Below are positions 1 through 9,438 of a stretch of DNA of 64,000 nt, piece after piece. Under the pieces are notes generated by a model. It did not search any database. It saw only the letters and a list, made by a program, of their open reading frames with translations, and was not told the origin of the DNA. Within the stretch, counting starts at the first letter, position 1. Every line of letters starts with the position of its first letter. The DNA comes from Microvirga makkahensis (GTDB taxonomy: Bacteria; Pseudomonadota; Alphaproteobacteria; Rhizobiales; Beijerinckiaceae). A program made the translations under genes and the position numbers. The stretch lies in NCBI RefSeq assembly GCF_009830105.1, contig NZ_WURB01000006.1, positions 186,001 to 250,000 on the forward strand, written 5' to 3'.

Positions 1-504
1 CAGCGCATTCACGCGGGTGCCGTGCTCCGCATCCACCGCGAGCACCAAGCGGTCGAGGAAGCGGCGGCGGTCGCCGGCGGGCCCACGAAACAGCGCATCG
101 AGGTCGGGCGTGAGCCAAACGACCCGCAGGAACTCGGCAAAGGCCGTCGGCGAGGAGGCCGCCATGCCGTCGATGCGGCAGAGGCGCGAGGCGCGGCCGG
201 CTTCGCCTTGCGGTTCAAGCCCCGTGCCGAGCCGATGCTCGCCGTAAGGAGCATCGAGGGTGATGGAAACCGCGAACGAGCCCGGACCATCCTGGCGCGC
301 CATATCGCCGAGCTCCGCGCGGCGCAGGCCCCGCCCGGGCATGAAGAGAGAGATCGCCTCGAGCACGTTGGTCTTGCCGGCCCCGTTCTCGCCCACGAGC
401 GCCACGAGCTGGCGTGACACGGGAAGGTCCAGGTTCGCATAGGTGCGGAAATCCTGGAGAATCAGGCGGACGATTCGGGAAGCGGCGACGGGAGAGAAGG
501 ACAT
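1..504 (-). CDS. recF: DNA replication and repair protein RecF (N-terminal part, cut by window edge)
   Basis: RecF is an SMC-like ATPase that loads RecA at single-strand gaps during recombinational repair. The 168 codons visible read through to base 1 with no stop. A Walker A motif GENGAGKT lies at residues 38-45, preceded by the typical RecF segment LILQDFRTYANLDLPV; further on come MPGRGLRRAELGDMA and WLTPDLDALFRGPAGDRRRF. The ATG at 502-504 has GGGAG a few bases upstream. It lies downstream of dnaN on the same strand, the classic dnaA-dnaN-recF order, but is separated from dnaN by 235 bp containing a strong hairpin. The C-terminal half, with the signature and Walker B motifs, is outside the window. 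Confidence 0.95.
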   Translation of the reverse strand, partial: MSFSPVAASRIVRLILQDFRTYANLDLPVSRQLVALVGENGAGKTNVLEAISLFMPGRGLRRAELGDMARQDGPGSFAVSITLDAPYGEHRLGTGLEPQGEAGRASRLCRIDGMAASSPTAFAEFLRVVWLTPDLDALFRGPAGDRRRFLDRLVLAVDAEHGTRVNAL

Positions 505-585
505 GCGCTCCCTTCTTTCAGGAGCGGACGCGAAAGATCAAGCGCTGGCACGGTCAACGCGCGTTTCTCATGATTGCGAGTCCTT

Positions 586-622
586 CATCGTTGCGGCCGG
601 GGCAAGCCCGGCCGCAACGATG
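586..622. repeat. Perfect 16-bp inverted repeat hairpin between recF and dnaN
   Basis: The arms CATCGTTGCGGCCGGG (586-601) and its exact reverse complement (607-622) flank the loop GCAAG. No T-run follows on either strand, so it is not a textbook intrinsic terminator. The core GGCCGGG...CCCGGCC resembles the other dispersed palindromes in this window. It could end or modulate dnaN transcription, or be a REP-like element. Confidence 0.8.
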
Positions 623-739
623 CGAGAAGCGTAGTGCCTCAAGCGAGCGCCGTCACCGCCCAAGGCCGGGGGCGACGTGGAGTTTAGTCTGGAGACGATG
701 CCGGATCGGTCGAGGCTGCCCGGGATGATGTTGTGACAC

Positions 740-1858
740 CTACACGCGCATCGGCATCAGAACGTAGAGCGCGGCTGCGCCCTCGCGGTCTTGGATGACG
801 GTGGGCGAGCCGGGATCGGCGAGCTTGAACAGGGCGGTGTCGCCGTCGAGCTGGGCCGTGATATCGAGAAGGTAGCGGGCATTGAAGCCGATATCGATCG
901 GAGCGGCGTCGTAATCGACTTCGATCTCTTCCGTCGCGCTGCCGGAATCCGGGTTGTTGACGGTCAGCGTCAGGCGTCCGTCGGCGAGCGCCAGCTTCAC
1001 GGCACGGCCACGTTCCGAGGAGATCGTCGAGACGCGGTCGACCGCCTTGGCGAAGTCGCCGCGCTCGACCACGAGGATCTTGTCGTTGCCGGCCGGAATG
1101 ACGCGCTGGTAGTCGGGGAAGGTGCCGTCGATCAGCTTGGAGGTCAGCACCACACCGTCGAAGGTCAGGCGGACCTTCGCGGAGGAGAGCTCCACGGAGA
1201 TGTTCTCCGAACCGTCCTCGACGAGCTTGACGATCTCGGCCACGGCCTTCCGGGGGACGATCACGCCGGGCATGCCTTCCGATCCGGCGGGGGCAGGGAG
1301 CTCCACGCGGGCGAGGCGATGGCCGTCGGTAGCGACCGCACGCATCATGAGCGCGCCGCCCACATCCAGCGTGTGGAGATAGATGCCGTTGAGGTAATAG
1401 CGGGTCTCTTCCGTCGAGATCGCGAACTGCGTCTTCTCGATCAGGCGCTTCAGATCGCTGGCCGCCAAGGTGAAACGGTGCGGGAGGTCGCCGGCGGCGA
1501 GATCCGGAAAGTCGCTTTCCGGCAAGGCCTGAAGCATGAAGCGCGAGCGGCCCGAGCGGATCTGCATCTGGCCCATATCCGCCGTCATCTCCAGCGACAC
1601 CTGCGCACCCTCGGGCAGCTTTCGCACGATATCGTAGATCATGTAGGCGGGCACCGTGGTCGAGCCTGCCTCCGTGATCTCGGCGGGGATCGTCTCCGTC
1701 ACCTCGATATCCAGGTCGGTCGCGCGCAGACGTAAAGCGCCGTCCTCGGCGCGCAGCAGCACGTTCGACAGGATCGGGATGGTGTTGCGGCGCTCGACGA
1801 CGCGGTGCACGTGCCCCAGCGCCTTCAAAAGAGCGGCGCGCTCAACAGTAACTCTCAT
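740..1858 (-). CDS. dnaN: DNA polymerase III beta subunit (sliding clamp)
   Basis: The beta clamp is a ring-shaped dimer that tethers DNA polymerase III to DNA. The 372-residue length is normal for the family. Landmarks are the start MRVTVERAALLKALGHV, the segment NTIPILSNVLL, SKLIDGTFPDYQRVIP in the third domain and the C-terminal VLMPMRV, which matches the conserved clamp ending. The ATG at 1856-1858 is chosen because it starts the conserved N-terminus; upstream in-frame codons would add about 21 basic residues without homology. It follows dnaA on the same strand with a gap of about 143 bp and precedes recF. Confidence 0.97.
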   Translation of the reverse strand: MRVTVERAALLKALGHVHRVVERRNTIPILSNVLLRAEDGALRLRATDLDIEVTETIPAEITEAGSTTVPAYMIYDIVRKLPEGAQVSLEMTADMGQMQIRSGRSRFMLQALPESDFPDLAAGDLPHRFTLAASDLKRLIEKTQFAISTEETRYYLNGIYLHTLDVGGALMMRAVATDGHRLARVELPAPAGSEGMPGVIVPRKAVAEIVKLVEDGSENISVELSSAKVRLTFDGVVLTSKLIDGTFPDYQRVIPAGNDKILVVERGDFAKAVDRVSTISSERGRAVKLALADGRLTLTVNNPDSGSATEEIEVDYDAAPIDIGFNARYLLDITAQLDGDTALFKLADPGSPTVIQDREGAAALYVLMPMRV

Positions 1859-2001
1859 AAGGCGACACCTATTGTCGGTGAAATTCTTGGCCTGCCGCCG
1901 GCGCGACAAGCGGGGCGGCAAGATTGGCGTTTGTTTTCGGAGAAAGCAAGGCCACCGGCATCCGGCGGGGGCTCAACCGGGGCGTTTGCGGCCCCGGCGC
2001 C

Positions 2002-3504
2002 TTATTCCTGCAGCATCCGCTTGAGGAGTTCGACTTCGTCCGAGAGCGCATGGTCCTCGCCCAGAGCCTTCTCGATCTTGCGAACCGCATGGAGCACGGT
2101 GGTGTGATCGCGCCCGCCGAAGCGGCGGCCGATCTCCGGCAGCGAACGTAATGTCAGCACCTTAGACAGGTACATGGCGATCTGCCGCGGGCGCACCACG
2201 GCGGCGGTGCGGCGTTCCGAGAGGATATCCGAGCGTGAGACGTTGTAGCGCGAGGCCACGAGCTTCTGGATATCCTCGATCTTGACGCGCTTCGGCTCCC
2301 GGTTGCGCACGAGGTCGCGGATCGCGATCTCGGCGGTTTCGAGGGTGATGGCCGAGCCGGTGAGCGTGGCGTGCGCCAGGAGGCGGTTCACCGCGCCTTC
2401 GAGATCGCGGCCGTTGGCCGTAATCGAGCGGGCCACGTAAGCAATGACGTTGGGGCCGACCTCGAAAGTGGGATGGATGCTCTTCAGCGCCTCGATGCGG
2501 GTGGTGAGGATGGAGGTGCGAAGGGCCTCGTCCAGCGCGGTGACCTCGACCACCAAGCCGCCTGCGAGGCGGGAGCGGACGCGCTCGTCCAGATTCTCGA
2601 GATCCGCCGGCGGGCGGTCGGCGGCGATCACGATCTGGCGGCCCGCATCGATGAGGGCATTGAGCGTATGGCCGAATTCCTGCTGGATCTGCTTTCCCTG
2701 AATGAACTGCACATCGTCGATGATGAGCAGGTCGATCCCGCGCAGGCGCTCCTTGAAGGCGAGCGACGTCTGCGCCTTCAGGGAGGCGACGAAGCCATAC
2801 ATGAAGCGGTCGGCGGTGAGATAGATGACTCGGCGGCCTTGCGTACGCATCTCATGGCCAATGGCGTGAAGCAGATGAGTCTTGCCGAGGCCCACGCCCG
2901 CATGAAGATAAAGCGGGTTGTAGATCACTTGGCCGTTTGGCGCATGGGCCACCCGGTCGGCGGCTGCGTGTGCCAGCGCATTGGAACGACCGACGATGAA
3001 GCTTTCGAAGGTCAGGCGCGGGTCGAGCGGCGCGCCGCCGAGATCGGAATTCTCGGTCCGCTCTTCGTGGGGGAGCGCGAGCGACGGCACCTTGGGCTCG
3101 CTGGCCTGGGCGGTCATCGGCATGGGGGCCGGTGTGCTCGGACGGGACATGTCGCTCGTGCGGCGCTGGGGGAGCGATTCGCGGCCAAGGGAGTTGCGCA
3201 CGCCGATTACCACGCGCTCCACGTCCTTGGCTTCTGAGCGGTAAACTGACAGCACACGGTCGACGTAATGCGATTCGATCCAGCTTTTCAGGAAGCGAGT
3301 GGGCACCGTCAGGTAGGCGCAGCCTTCTACCACCGAATCCAGTTCGAGGCGGCCGAACCAGCTGGCAAAAATGTCCTCGCCGAGCTCGGCGCGCAGGCGG
3401 CGCTTCACCCGCGCCCAGACATCCGCTGCCGTTTGCTCGCCTGAAGTCTCCATGCCGCTCTCGTCGGCAGCGGCAAAGGTGCGATGGTCCTCGCTGCGAT
3501 ACAT
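2002..3504 (-). CDS. dnaA: Chromosomal replication initiator DnaA
   Basis: DnaA is the AAA+ ATPase that binds DnaA boxes and opens the origin. The 500-residue protein shows domain I (about 25-110), a variable Pro-rich linker (about 112-155), the AAA+ core with Walker A GVGLGKT at 203-209 and Walker [10 protein letters not shown], and a C-terminal DNA-binding domain with the signature [15 protein letters not shown]. The ATG at 3502-3504 is chosen because GGAGGG lies 7 bases upstream; a longer frame would read through the inverted repeat at 3559-3603. It sits beside a gene-free, GANTC-rich region with a consensus DnaA box, suggesting cell-cycle and autoregulatory control. Confidence 0.97.
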   Translation of the reverse strand: MYRSEDHRTFAAADESGMETSGEQTAADVWARVKRRLRAELGEDIFASWFGRLELDSVVEGCAYLTVPTRFLKSWIESHYVDRVLSVYRSEAKDVERVVIGVRNSLGRESLPQRRTSDMSRPSTPAPMPMTAQASEPKVPSLALPHEERTENSDLGGAPLDPRLTFESFIVGRSNALAHAAADRVAHAPNGQVIYNPLYLHAGVGLGKTHLLHAIGHEMRTQGRRVIYLTADRFMYGFVASLKAQTSLAFKERLRGIDLLIIDDVQFIQGKQIQQEFGHTLNALIDAGRQIVIAADRPPADLENLDERVRSRLAGGLVVEVTALDEALRTSILTTRIEALKSIHPTFEVGPNVIAYVARSITANGRDLEGAVNRLLAHATLTGSAITLETAEIAIRDLVRNREPKRVKIEDIQKLVASRYNVSRSDILSERRTAAVVRPRQIAMYLSKVLTLRSLPEIGRRFGGRDHTTVLHAVRKIEKALGEDHALSDEVELLKRMLQE

Positions 3505-4473
3505 CAAATTCCCTCCACGAGGCTTCGCCGGACTTGGCTGAAACCCCCACGCATGACCCGTTCTGAACAGATACCAGCCCTGATTCACAGGTTGTTCAGA
3601 ACGTGGTGCCCCCAATTGTACTAAAGATTAGCAAGCTGCTTTTAAGTCAAGGCGATCTGAAAACGTCGCCTCTTGTGCATCTCTTCAAGCTCAACCAAGT
3701 CTACTCCTGGGTAAGGGATGTGTTTTCGTTTGCTTCTTGTGAAACTGAAACAAAGCCCTAACCCCGTGGTTGTGTTCTATAGCTCGGGACTTGAGTGGAT
3801 GACTTAACGGCAAGCCGTTGAAGCAAGTTGACCTTATACAGGCTGGGAGAGGGTCCGCAACATCGTCGAGTCAACAGGCGGTAGGCCATGATCCCCAAAA
3901 CGGCCCACAGACCCGTCCACAGGTTTTGGGGTGCGGCGATAAAGTCCTGACTCTTCAACTGATTCACAGTGTCGCCCCGGCTCGTTTCGGCGTGTGAAAA
4001 AAGCTTGTTCCGCAACCTTGATTCAGCGTCGATTCGGAGTGACTCGGTGTGTGATTCCGATGCTTTGCGAACCTTTGCCTGCTAAGCTATTGAGCGATCT
4101 TGGCATTTCATGTGCAATTTGAATCCACGCCACGCGTGTTCTCACCCCGTCTTTCGATCTCAAAGTCAAGCTCTTGTGTGGATAAAACGACGGCAGGAAA
4201 ACGGCTTCCCAGTCGACGCCCTTTGCCGTCTGACCGCCACGGCAGGCAGGCCGTTTTTCAGAAGCTCGGGCCAGGGCATTTAGCGGGGCGCGCCTGCGGG
4301 CGGGATAGCTGCGCCTCCCTGTCACGGAGGAGTTCGGCGTTCCTTTCTCCGTGGGGGTGTCTGCTCCGCCTTCCTCTGTGCCGATCCCTCCTGCCGTACC
4401 CTCAAAGGCTGGCCGAAGGTGAAGGCAGAGGCCTGGGTTTGGGATTTGCGGCATCGATGAAGGATTCGGGGCA
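3505..4473. other. Gene-free region upstream of dnaA: candidate origin and/or dnaA control region
   Basis: No convincing gene lies here. The dnaA-proximal half (about 3600-4050) is clearly more AT-rich than its surroundings. A consensus DnaA box (TGTGGATAA, the complement of TTATCCACA) lies at 4177-4185. The 11-mer CTGATTCACAG occurs twice (3580-3590, 3959-3969) and contains TGATTCACA, one base from the TGATCCACA moderate-affinity box described in Caulobacter. GANTC sites, the CcrM methyltransferase target in alphaproteobacteria, lie at 3582, 3868, 3949, 3961, 4020, 4031, 4041, 4053, 4121 and 4463; eight of the ten fall within 258 bp. This supports a cell-cycle-regulated dnaA promoter region and is compatible with oriC. 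In many relatives oriC lies elsewhere, by hemE, so the origin call is tentative. Confidence 0.5.
3559..3603. promoter_or_regulatory. 11-bp perfect inverted repeat upstream of dnaA
   Basis: CGTTCTGAACA (3559-3569) is repeated inverted as TGTTCAGAACG (3593-3603) with a 23-base spacer. Each arm is itself nearly palindromic (GTTC-N-GAAC), as expected for two operator half-turns rather than a simple terminator. It lies 55-99 bp upstream of the dnaA ATG, and the spacer contains a DnaA-box-like TGATTCACA. The binding protein is unknown. Confidence 0.55.
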
Positions 4474-4503
4474 ACAAAAAACCCGGCCGCCGGGCCGGGT
4501 TTG
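4474..4503 (-). terminator. Intrinsic terminator of rpsT
   Basis: On the minus strand an AAACCCGGCC/GGCCGGGTTT stem with a short CGGC loop runs into a T-rich tract (the A run at 4476-4481 on the plus strand). It lies about 26 bp past the rpsT stop. Confidence 0.85.
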
Positions 4504-4529
4504 ATGATCGTCGTAACGTCTGAAGCGAT

Positions 4530-4796
4530 TTAGGCGCTCAGAGCCTTGATCCGGCTCGTCAGGCGCGACACTTTCCGGGAGGCGGTGTTCTTGTGCACGA
4601 TGCCCTTCTGGGCGGCGCGCATCACTTCCGGCTCTGCGGCGCGCAGGGCGGCGAAGGCCTCGGTCTGGTTGCCGGAGGCAATCGCCTCTTCGACCTTGCG
4701 GATGAACGTCCGCATGCGGCTGCGGCGCGACTTGTTGATCGCGGTGCGCTTCGCAATCTTGCGGGTCATCTTCTTGGCGGACACGGTGTTGGCCAT
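4530..4796 (-). CDS. rpsT: 30S ribosomal protein S20
   Basis: S20 is a small basic protein that binds 16S rRNA in the body of the 30S subunit. The 88-residue product begins [19 protein letters not shown] and contains [19 protein letters not shown] and the C-terminal [18 protein letters not shown], all hallmarks of S20. A TTG two codons upstream of the ATG (4794-4796) sits only one base after the GAGGA ribosome-binding sequence, whereas the ATG is at a proper 7-base spacing, so the ATG is used. It is monocistronic, with a strong terminator. Its position immediately upstream of the dnaA region is common in Hyphomicrobiales. Confidence 0.97.
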   Translation of the reverse strand: MANTVSAKKMTRKIAKRTAINKSRRSRMRTFIRKVEEAIASGNQTEAFAALRAAEPEVMRAAQKGIVHKNTASRKVSRLTSRIKALSA

Positions 4797-4995
4797 GGCC
4801 AATCCTCGTTTGTTAAAGTCCGACGCGACAAGCCCGGCTTGGAGCCCCGTCAGCGACCGGTTGATGAATGGAAACCGAAGAGCCCGCGGGACGCGCGGGC
4901 TCGTGTGGGGCGGCTTATAGACGCGATCCTCGGGAAGGTCAATGTCCGTAGGCCTTTGCGCGTCAAAAAAGCGCCTCGGGGCTCTTGAGGATCCC

Positions 4996-5778
4996 TTACG
5001 GCAGCATGTTCCGCCAGGGATTGGCAGGATCGAGGAGAAGCCTCAGCGCCATGGCCGCCGAGACCAGCACCAGCAGCGGGCGGATGAGCCGCGCTCCCAG
5101 CCGCATGGCGAGCCGCGAGCCCACCTGCGCCCCGAGAAACGAGGCCCCGGCCATCACCAGCCCCACGGGCCAGACCACGGCTCCGGTGGCCGCATAGAGA
5201 AGAAGACTGCCCAGGTTGCTCGCAAGGTTCAGGAGCTTGGTATGGGCGGTGGCCCGCACCACCCCGTAGCCGAGGAGAGTCACGAAGGCCAGCATGTAGA
5301 AGGAGCCCGCGCCCGGCCCGAAGATGCCGTCGTAGAAACCCACGGCCACCGGGGCCGTGACACCGAAGGTGAGCGCCGTCATCCGGGCCTGGGCATCCTC
5401 GTCCTTCACCTTTCGCGACAGGGCGAAATAGAGGGCGATGGCGATCAGCAGCACCGGGATCAGGGTCTGGAGCACGGATTGCGGCAGGAAGCGTACGCAG
5501 AGCGCGCCGGCGACCCCGCTGACGAAGGCCACTGCGGTGAAGACCCAGGCCCTACGCCACTCGATCATGCCCCGCCGCCCGAAGGTGTAGGTGGCGGAAG
5601 CGGCGGCAAAGGCGCCCTGCACCTTGTTGGTGGCGATGGCGCTCGCCGGGCTCATGCCCGCGAGCAGGAGGGCCGGTACGGTGAGAAGCCCGCCGCCGCC
5701 TGCAATGGAATCTACGAAGCCTGCAAAAAAAGAGATCGCGGCCAGCGCCGCGATCATGTCGAAACCGATATCGGGCAA
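4996..5778 (-). CDS. TSUP (TauE/SafE) family membrane permease
   Basis: This 260-residue integral membrane protein belongs to the TauE/SafE/YfcA (TSUP) family, whose members export sulfite, sulfonates or other organic acids. The N-terminal signature [20 protein letters not shown] and the half-repeat [18 protein letters not shown] are characteristic glycine-rich motifs of the two homologous halves; about eight hydrophobic segments can be read. The actual substrate cannot be inferred. It lies 18 bp downstream of the enoyl-CoA hydratase gene on the same strand and may be cotranscribed with it. Confidence 0.85.
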   Translation of the reverse strand: MPDIGFDMIAALAAISFFAGFVDSIAGGGGLLTVPALLLAGMSPASAIATNKVQGAFAAASATYTFGRRGMIEWRRAWVFTAVAFVSGVAGALCVRFLPQSVLQTLIPVLLIAIALYFALSRKVKDEDAQARMTALTFGVTAPVAVGFYDGIFGPGAGSFYMLAFVTLLGYGVVRATAHTKLLNLASNLGSLLLYAATGAVVWPVGLVMAGASFLGAQVGSRLAMRLGARLIRPLLVLVSAAMALRLLLDPANPWRNMLP

Positions 5779-5796
5779 GATGACTGTCTTTTGAGG

Positions 5797-6570
5797 TTAC
5801 TGGTCTTTGAACTCGGCCGCGCGCTTCTCGACGAAGGCTGCCATGCCTTCCTTCTGGTCGGCGGTGGCGAACATGGCATGGAACACGCGCCGCTCAAAGC
5901 GGATGCCCTCGGAGAGGGACACCTCGTCGGCGCGGTTGATGGTTTCCTTCGTCATCATGGCGATCGGCAGCGACATGGAGGCGATGGTCTGAGCCGTCCT
6001 CATGGTCTCGGGAATGAGATCCGCCAGAGGCACCACGCGGGCAACGAGGCCCGAGCGCTCGGCCTCCTCGGCTCCCATCATGCGGCCCGTCAGGCACATC
6101 TCCATGGCCTTGGCCTTGCCGATGAGGCGGGTGAGACGCTGCGTTCCTCCCATGCCCGGCATGACGCCGAGCTTGATCTCGGGCTGGCCGAACTTGGCGT
6201 TGTCCGCGGCGATGATGAAGTCGCACATCATGGCAAACTCGCAGCCGCCGCCGAGGGCGAAGCCCGCCACCGCCGCGATCATCGGCTTGCGACGACCCGC
6301 CACCCTCTCCCAGCCGGAGAACTGGTTGTCGAGATAGATCTGCGGATAGGTCAGCGACGCCATCTCCTTGATGTCGGCGCCGGCGGCGAAGGCTTTCTCG
6401 GACCCGGTGATCACAATGCAGCCGATCTGCGGATCGGCCTCGAAGGCGTCGAGCGCCTGGTTCACCTCGTTCAGGAGGGCCGAGTTGAGGGCGTTGAGAG
6501 CCTGGGGCCGGTTGAGGGTGATGAGACCCACCTTGCCGCGCGTCTCGACGATGATCGTTTCATAGGCCAT
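5797..6570 (-). CDS. Enoyl-CoA hydratase (crotonase family)
   Basis: Crotonase-fold hydratase that adds water to trans-2-enoyl-CoA in fatty-acid or related acyl-CoA degradation. The 257-residue length is typical of the short hydratases. Visible motifs are [14 protein letters not shown], the oxyanion-hole segment [18 protein letters not shown] with the first catalytic Glu, and [19 protein letters not shown] with the second. The ATG at 6568-6570 is preceded by GGAGG at 8 bases; an upstream ATG would place this ribosome-binding sequence inside the gene. PaaF/Ech-like by sequence, but the pathway is not fixed by its neighbours (TSUP permease, DUF2189 protein). Confidence 0.92.
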   Translation of the reverse strand: MAYETIIVETRGKVGLITLNRPQALNALNSALLNEVNQALDAFEADPQIGCIVITGSEKAFAAGADIKEMASLTYPQIYLDNQFSGWERVAGRRKPMIAAVAGFALGGGCEFAMMCDFIIAADNAKFGQPEIKLGVMPGMGGTQRLTRLIGKAKAMEMCLTGRMMGAEEAERSGLVARVVPLADLIPETMRTAQTIASMSLPIAMMTKETINRADEVSLSEGIRFERRVFHAMFATADQKEGMAAFVEKRAAEFKDQ

Positions 6571-6672
6571 GGCCGCCACCTCCATTGTTCTTCCTCCCTG
6601 GGTTACGGGAGGTGGCGGGGCTCGGCAAGATCAAACTGCTGCTGCACGTCGCCGTCGCTCACACTTCTCCCG

Positions 6673-6703
6673 CGTGATCACCGGCCCTGTGCCGGTGATC
6701 ACG
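6673..6703. repeat. REP-like palindrome, family A
   Basis: GTGATCACCGGC (6674-6685) and its exact reverse complement (6691-6702) flank the loop CCTGT, with one more pair outside. Related but imperfect copies lie at 15471-15493 and 56390-56413. Confidence 0.85.
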
Positions 6704-6752
6704 ATCCGTGGAACGTCGCGCCTTCTCTCATCGGGATGGCGAGAAGCGGGGC

Positions 6753-7550
6753 TCACTCCACCACCTTCCGGTAAAGGTGCCAAGTCGCATGGCCCAGGAT
6801 GGGCAGCACCACGGCAAGCCCGATGAAGAGCGGGATGAAGCCGATCACGAGCATCCCGGCGACGATGAGCGCCCAGACGAGCATGGGACCGGGATTGGCA
6901 GCCACGGCCCTGAAGGAGGTGAGGATCGCCGGGATCGCGCCCACGTCCCGATCGAGCAGGAGCGGGAACGAGATCACGCTCAGGCAGAACACGATGGCGC
7001 TGAAAATGAAACCGAGAGCGTTGCCGGCGACGATGAGGATCCAGCCGTTCCGGGTGGTGAAGACCTCCTGGAGGAAGGTGCCCATGGATTGCGGCGCCTG
7101 CCAGCCGAACAGCGACTGGTAGAGCGCCTGCGCCGTCAGCAGCCAAGTGATGAAGATCACCATCAGCAGAACGCCGAGCGCAGCGATGGAGCCGATGGAG
7201 TGCGAGCGGAAGACGTTGGAGACGCTGCTCACGGACACGTCCTGCCCGCGCTCCCGCTCGCGGCTGATCTCGTAGAGCCCGACGGCCGCGAGCGGCCCCA
7301 CCAGGGCAAAGCCCGACATGAGGGGGAAGAGGAGGGGCAGCATGTTGTTGCCGAAGGCGAGCCCTGCGAAGAAAATGCCGAGGATCGGGTACATCAGGCA
7401 GATGAAGAAGATATGGGTCGGGGCGGCCCAGAAATCGGCGATGCCCCGTCTCAGGGCATCCATGAGATCGGAGGTGCCGATCCTGCGGATCGTGAGGCCC
7501 TCCGAAACCGGGCCTCTCTGGACGTGGGAAAGGGCATCGAGCTTGGCCAT
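6753..7550 (-). CDS. DUF2189 domain integral membrane protein
   Basis: The 265-residue protein has about six hydrophobic segments, for example IFFICLMYPILGIFFAGLAF, LGVLLMVIFITWLLTA and ALIVAGMLVIGFIPLFIGL. The motif around GPLAAVGLYEISRERERG is characteristic of the DUF2189 family of uncharacterised proteobacterial membrane proteins. No catalytic motif can be seen. It is monocistronic on the minus strand, between the enoyl-CoA hydratase and mutM. No function is proposed; the family call rests on recognition of the conserved pattern. Confidence 0.8.
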   Translation of the reverse strand: MAKLDALSHVQRGPVSEGLTIRRIGTSDLMDALRRGIADFWAAPTHIFFICLMYPILGIFFAGLAFGNNMLPLLFPLMSGFALVGPLAAVGLYEISRERERGQDVSVSSVSNVFRSHSIGSIAALGVLLMVIFITWLLTAQALYQSLFGWQAPQSMGTFLQEVFTTRNGWILIVAGNALGFIFSAIVFCLSVISFPLLLDRDVGAIPAILTSFRAVAANPGPMLVWALIVAGMLVIGFIPLFIGLAVVLPILGHATWHLYRKVVE

Positions 7551-7691
7551 GGCGGTTCCTCCTGAACCTTCCGTTCAAGCGGTCGCGAGCCTGTCATGCA
7601 GAAGATGCCGACGGGAAGGTCGCAACCTGCAGTCGGAAGACTTCACGCTTTTTCGGGCTTTTTCAGGGAGATCCGGGCGCGCCCGATCACG

Positions 7692-8588
7692 TTACCGAGC
7701 GCGGGGCGGCTTCTGGCAGACCGGACAAAAGAAGGTGGAGCGGCCGGATTGCACGAGGCGCGCGACCGTGCCGGTGCATTCCGGCGTCACGCAGGGCTCG
7801 CCCTCCCGGGCGTAGACGCGGAAGGAGTGCTGGAAGTAACCGAGCGAGCCGTCCACCTGCGCATGGTCGCGCAGGGTGGAGCCGCCCGCCAGGACGGCTT
7901 CCGAGAGAACGTCGCGGATCACCTGCGCGAGCCGGTGAGCATCTTCCGTCGGCTTGCCGGACTTGGTGGCGAGCGAGCCGGCCGGGGACTCGGGATGAAG
8001 GCCGGTGCGGAACAGGGCCTCGCAGACGTAGATGTTGCCGAGTCCGGCGATGAGGCGCTGGTCGAGGAGGGCGGCTTTCAGGGGCGTGCGCCGTCCCGCG
8101 AAAAGAGTGGCGATGGCCTCGCCCGAGAGTTCGTTGCCGAGGGGCTCGATGCCCATGCCCGCGAAATGCCTGGAGGTTGCGATCTCGGGCCGGGGGAGGA
8201 GGTCCATGAAGCCGAAGCGGCGGGCATCGTTGTAGGTGACGCTGATCCCGTTCGACAGCTCGAAGGTCACGTGATCGTGGGCGCCAACGCCCCCGTGCTC
8301 GTGGTGGAACTCACCCGGCATCCGGGTCTCTCCCCCTTTCGTGACCAGGAAGCGGCCGGACATGCCGAGATGCATGATCAGCACCTCACCCGATGAGAGG
8401 TCCGCCAGCAGATACTTGGCCCGGCGGCCCAGAGCCCTAACCTCCTGTCCCTCCAGGCGCTCCGTGAACCGGTCGGGGAACGGAAAGCGCAGGTCCGGGC
8501 GGCGCTGCACCACCCTGGTGAAGCGGGCGCCCACCATCGCGGGTTCCAGGCCCCGGCGCACGGTTTCGACTTCAGGCAGCTCGGGCAT
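7692..8588 (-). CDS. mutM: Formamidopyrimidine-DNA glycosylase (Fpg/MutM)
   Basis: MutM removes 8-oxoguanine and formamidopyrimidines and nicks the abasic site. The start [16 protein letters not shown] leaves Pro2 as the catalytic nucleophile after Met removal, with Glu3 following; this fixes the start at the ATG 8586-8588 rather than the TTG one codon upstream. The C-terminus carries the zinc finger C-x4-C-x16-C-x2-C ([10 protein letters not shown]...FFCPVCQK). The 298-residue length is normal. It is divergent from ubiE with about 98 bp between the start codons, so the two promoters share that gap. Confidence 0.97.
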   Translation of the reverse strand: MPELPEVETVRRGLEPAMVGARFTRVVQRRPDLRFPFPDRFTERLEGQEVRALGRRAKYLLADLSSGEVLIMHLGMSGRFLVTKGGETRMPGEFHHEHGGVGAHDHVTFELSNGISVTYNDARRFGFMDLLPRPEIATSRHFAGMGIEPLGNELSGEAIATLFAGRRTPLKAALLDQRLIAGLGNIYVCEALFRTGLHPESPAGSLATKSGKPTEDAHRLAQVIRDVLSEAVLAGGSTLRDHAQVDGSLGYFQHSFRVYAREGEPCVTPECTGTVARLVQSGRSTFFCPVCQKPPRAR

Positions 8589-8686
8589 CAACCATCTCTT
8601 CGGTTCCTGGGTCTCCTTACATAGCCATCGGGCCGCGCTTCCGCTATGGATCGCGTTCAGGATGCCAGAGAAGGTTATCGAGGATC

Positions 8687-9436
8687 ATGACAGACGAGAA
8701 CACCCATTTCGGGTTTCAGTCCGTGCCCCTGGGCGAGAAGCAGGACCGCGTGAACGAGGTCTTCCGTTCGGTGGCGAGCCGCTACGACCTCATGAACGAT
8801 CTCATGTCCGCGGGCCTTCACCGCCTCTGGAAGGACGCCCTCGTATCCACCCTTCGCCCGCCCCGCGACCGGACCTTCCGCCATCTGGACGTGGCCGGCG
8901 GCACTGGGGACGTGGCCTTCCGCATTCTGGATGCGGGCGGTCCGCAGACCCATGTGACCGTGCTCGACATCAACGGCGAGATGCTCAAGGTGGGCGCCGA
9001 GCGCGCCGGCCATCGCTATGACGGCCGCATCGACTTCGTCGAGGCCAACGCGGAGGAGCTGCCGCTCGAATCCAACACGTACGACGCCTACACCATCGCC
9101 TTCGGCATCCGGAACGTGCCGCGCATCGACGCGGCCCTGCGCGAGGCGCATCGCGTGCTCAGGCCCGGCGGGCGTTTCCTGTGCCTCGAGTTTTCCAAGG
9201 TGGACGTGCCGGTGCTCGACAGGATCTACGACGCCTATTCCTTCAACGTCATCCCCCGCATGGGCCGGATGGTGACGGGGGACGCGGAATCCTATCAGTA
9301 CCTCGTCGAATCCATTCGCCGCTTCCCGCCGCCGGCCGCGTTCGCGCGCATGATCGAGGAGGCAGGGTTCAGGCGCGTCACCTATCGCCAGCTCACCGCA
9401 GGCGTGGTCGCCCTCCATTCCGGCTGGAAGATATAA
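8687..9436 (+). CDS. ubiE: Ubiquinone/menaquinone biosynthesis C-methyltransferase UbiE
   Basis: SAM-dependent methyltransferase of quinone biosynthesis. The 249-residue protein shows the UbiE N-terminus [23 protein letters not shown] motif [17 protein letters not shown], and the UbiE signature [17 protein letters not shown] followed by [15 protein letters not shown]. The start ATG lies shortly after a GAGG. It is followed after two bases by ubiB on the same strand, so the two ubiquinone genes are almost certainly cotranscribed, as in many alphaproteobacteria. Confidence 0.97.
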   Translation: MTDENTHFGFQSVPLGEKQDRVNEVFRSVASRYDLMNDLMSAGLHRLWKDALVSTLRPPRDRTFRHLDVAGGTGDVAFRILDAGGPQTHVTVLDINGEMLKVGAERAGHRYDGRIDFVEANAEELPLESNTYDAYTIAFGIRNVPRIDAALREAHRVLRPGGRFLCLEFSKVDVPVLDRIYDAYSFNVIPRMGRMVTGDAESYQYLVESIRRFPPPAAFARMIEEAGFRRVTYRQLTAGVVALHSGWKI

Positions 9437-9438
9437 GC

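Noticed and set aside
791..1735. Long plus-strand frame opposite dnaN
   Set aside because: Arg/Asp/His-rich antisense shadow typical of GC-rich genomes; dnaN on the other strand is certain.
3780..3815. CtrA site TTAA-N7-TTAA near TTAACGGCAAGCCG
   Set aside because: The second half does not match TTAA; only a half site is present.
3758..4454. Two minus-strand open frames (85 and 143 codons) in the dnaA-rpsT region
   Set aside because: No ribosome-binding sequence, no recognisable protein pattern, poor third-position GC bias, and they overlap the GANTC/DnaA-box region.
4942..6774. 610-codon plus-strand open frame across the TSUP and hydratase genes
   Set aside because: Crosses two genes and their intergenic gap in antisense; low-complexity His/Arg/Gly composition with no domain.
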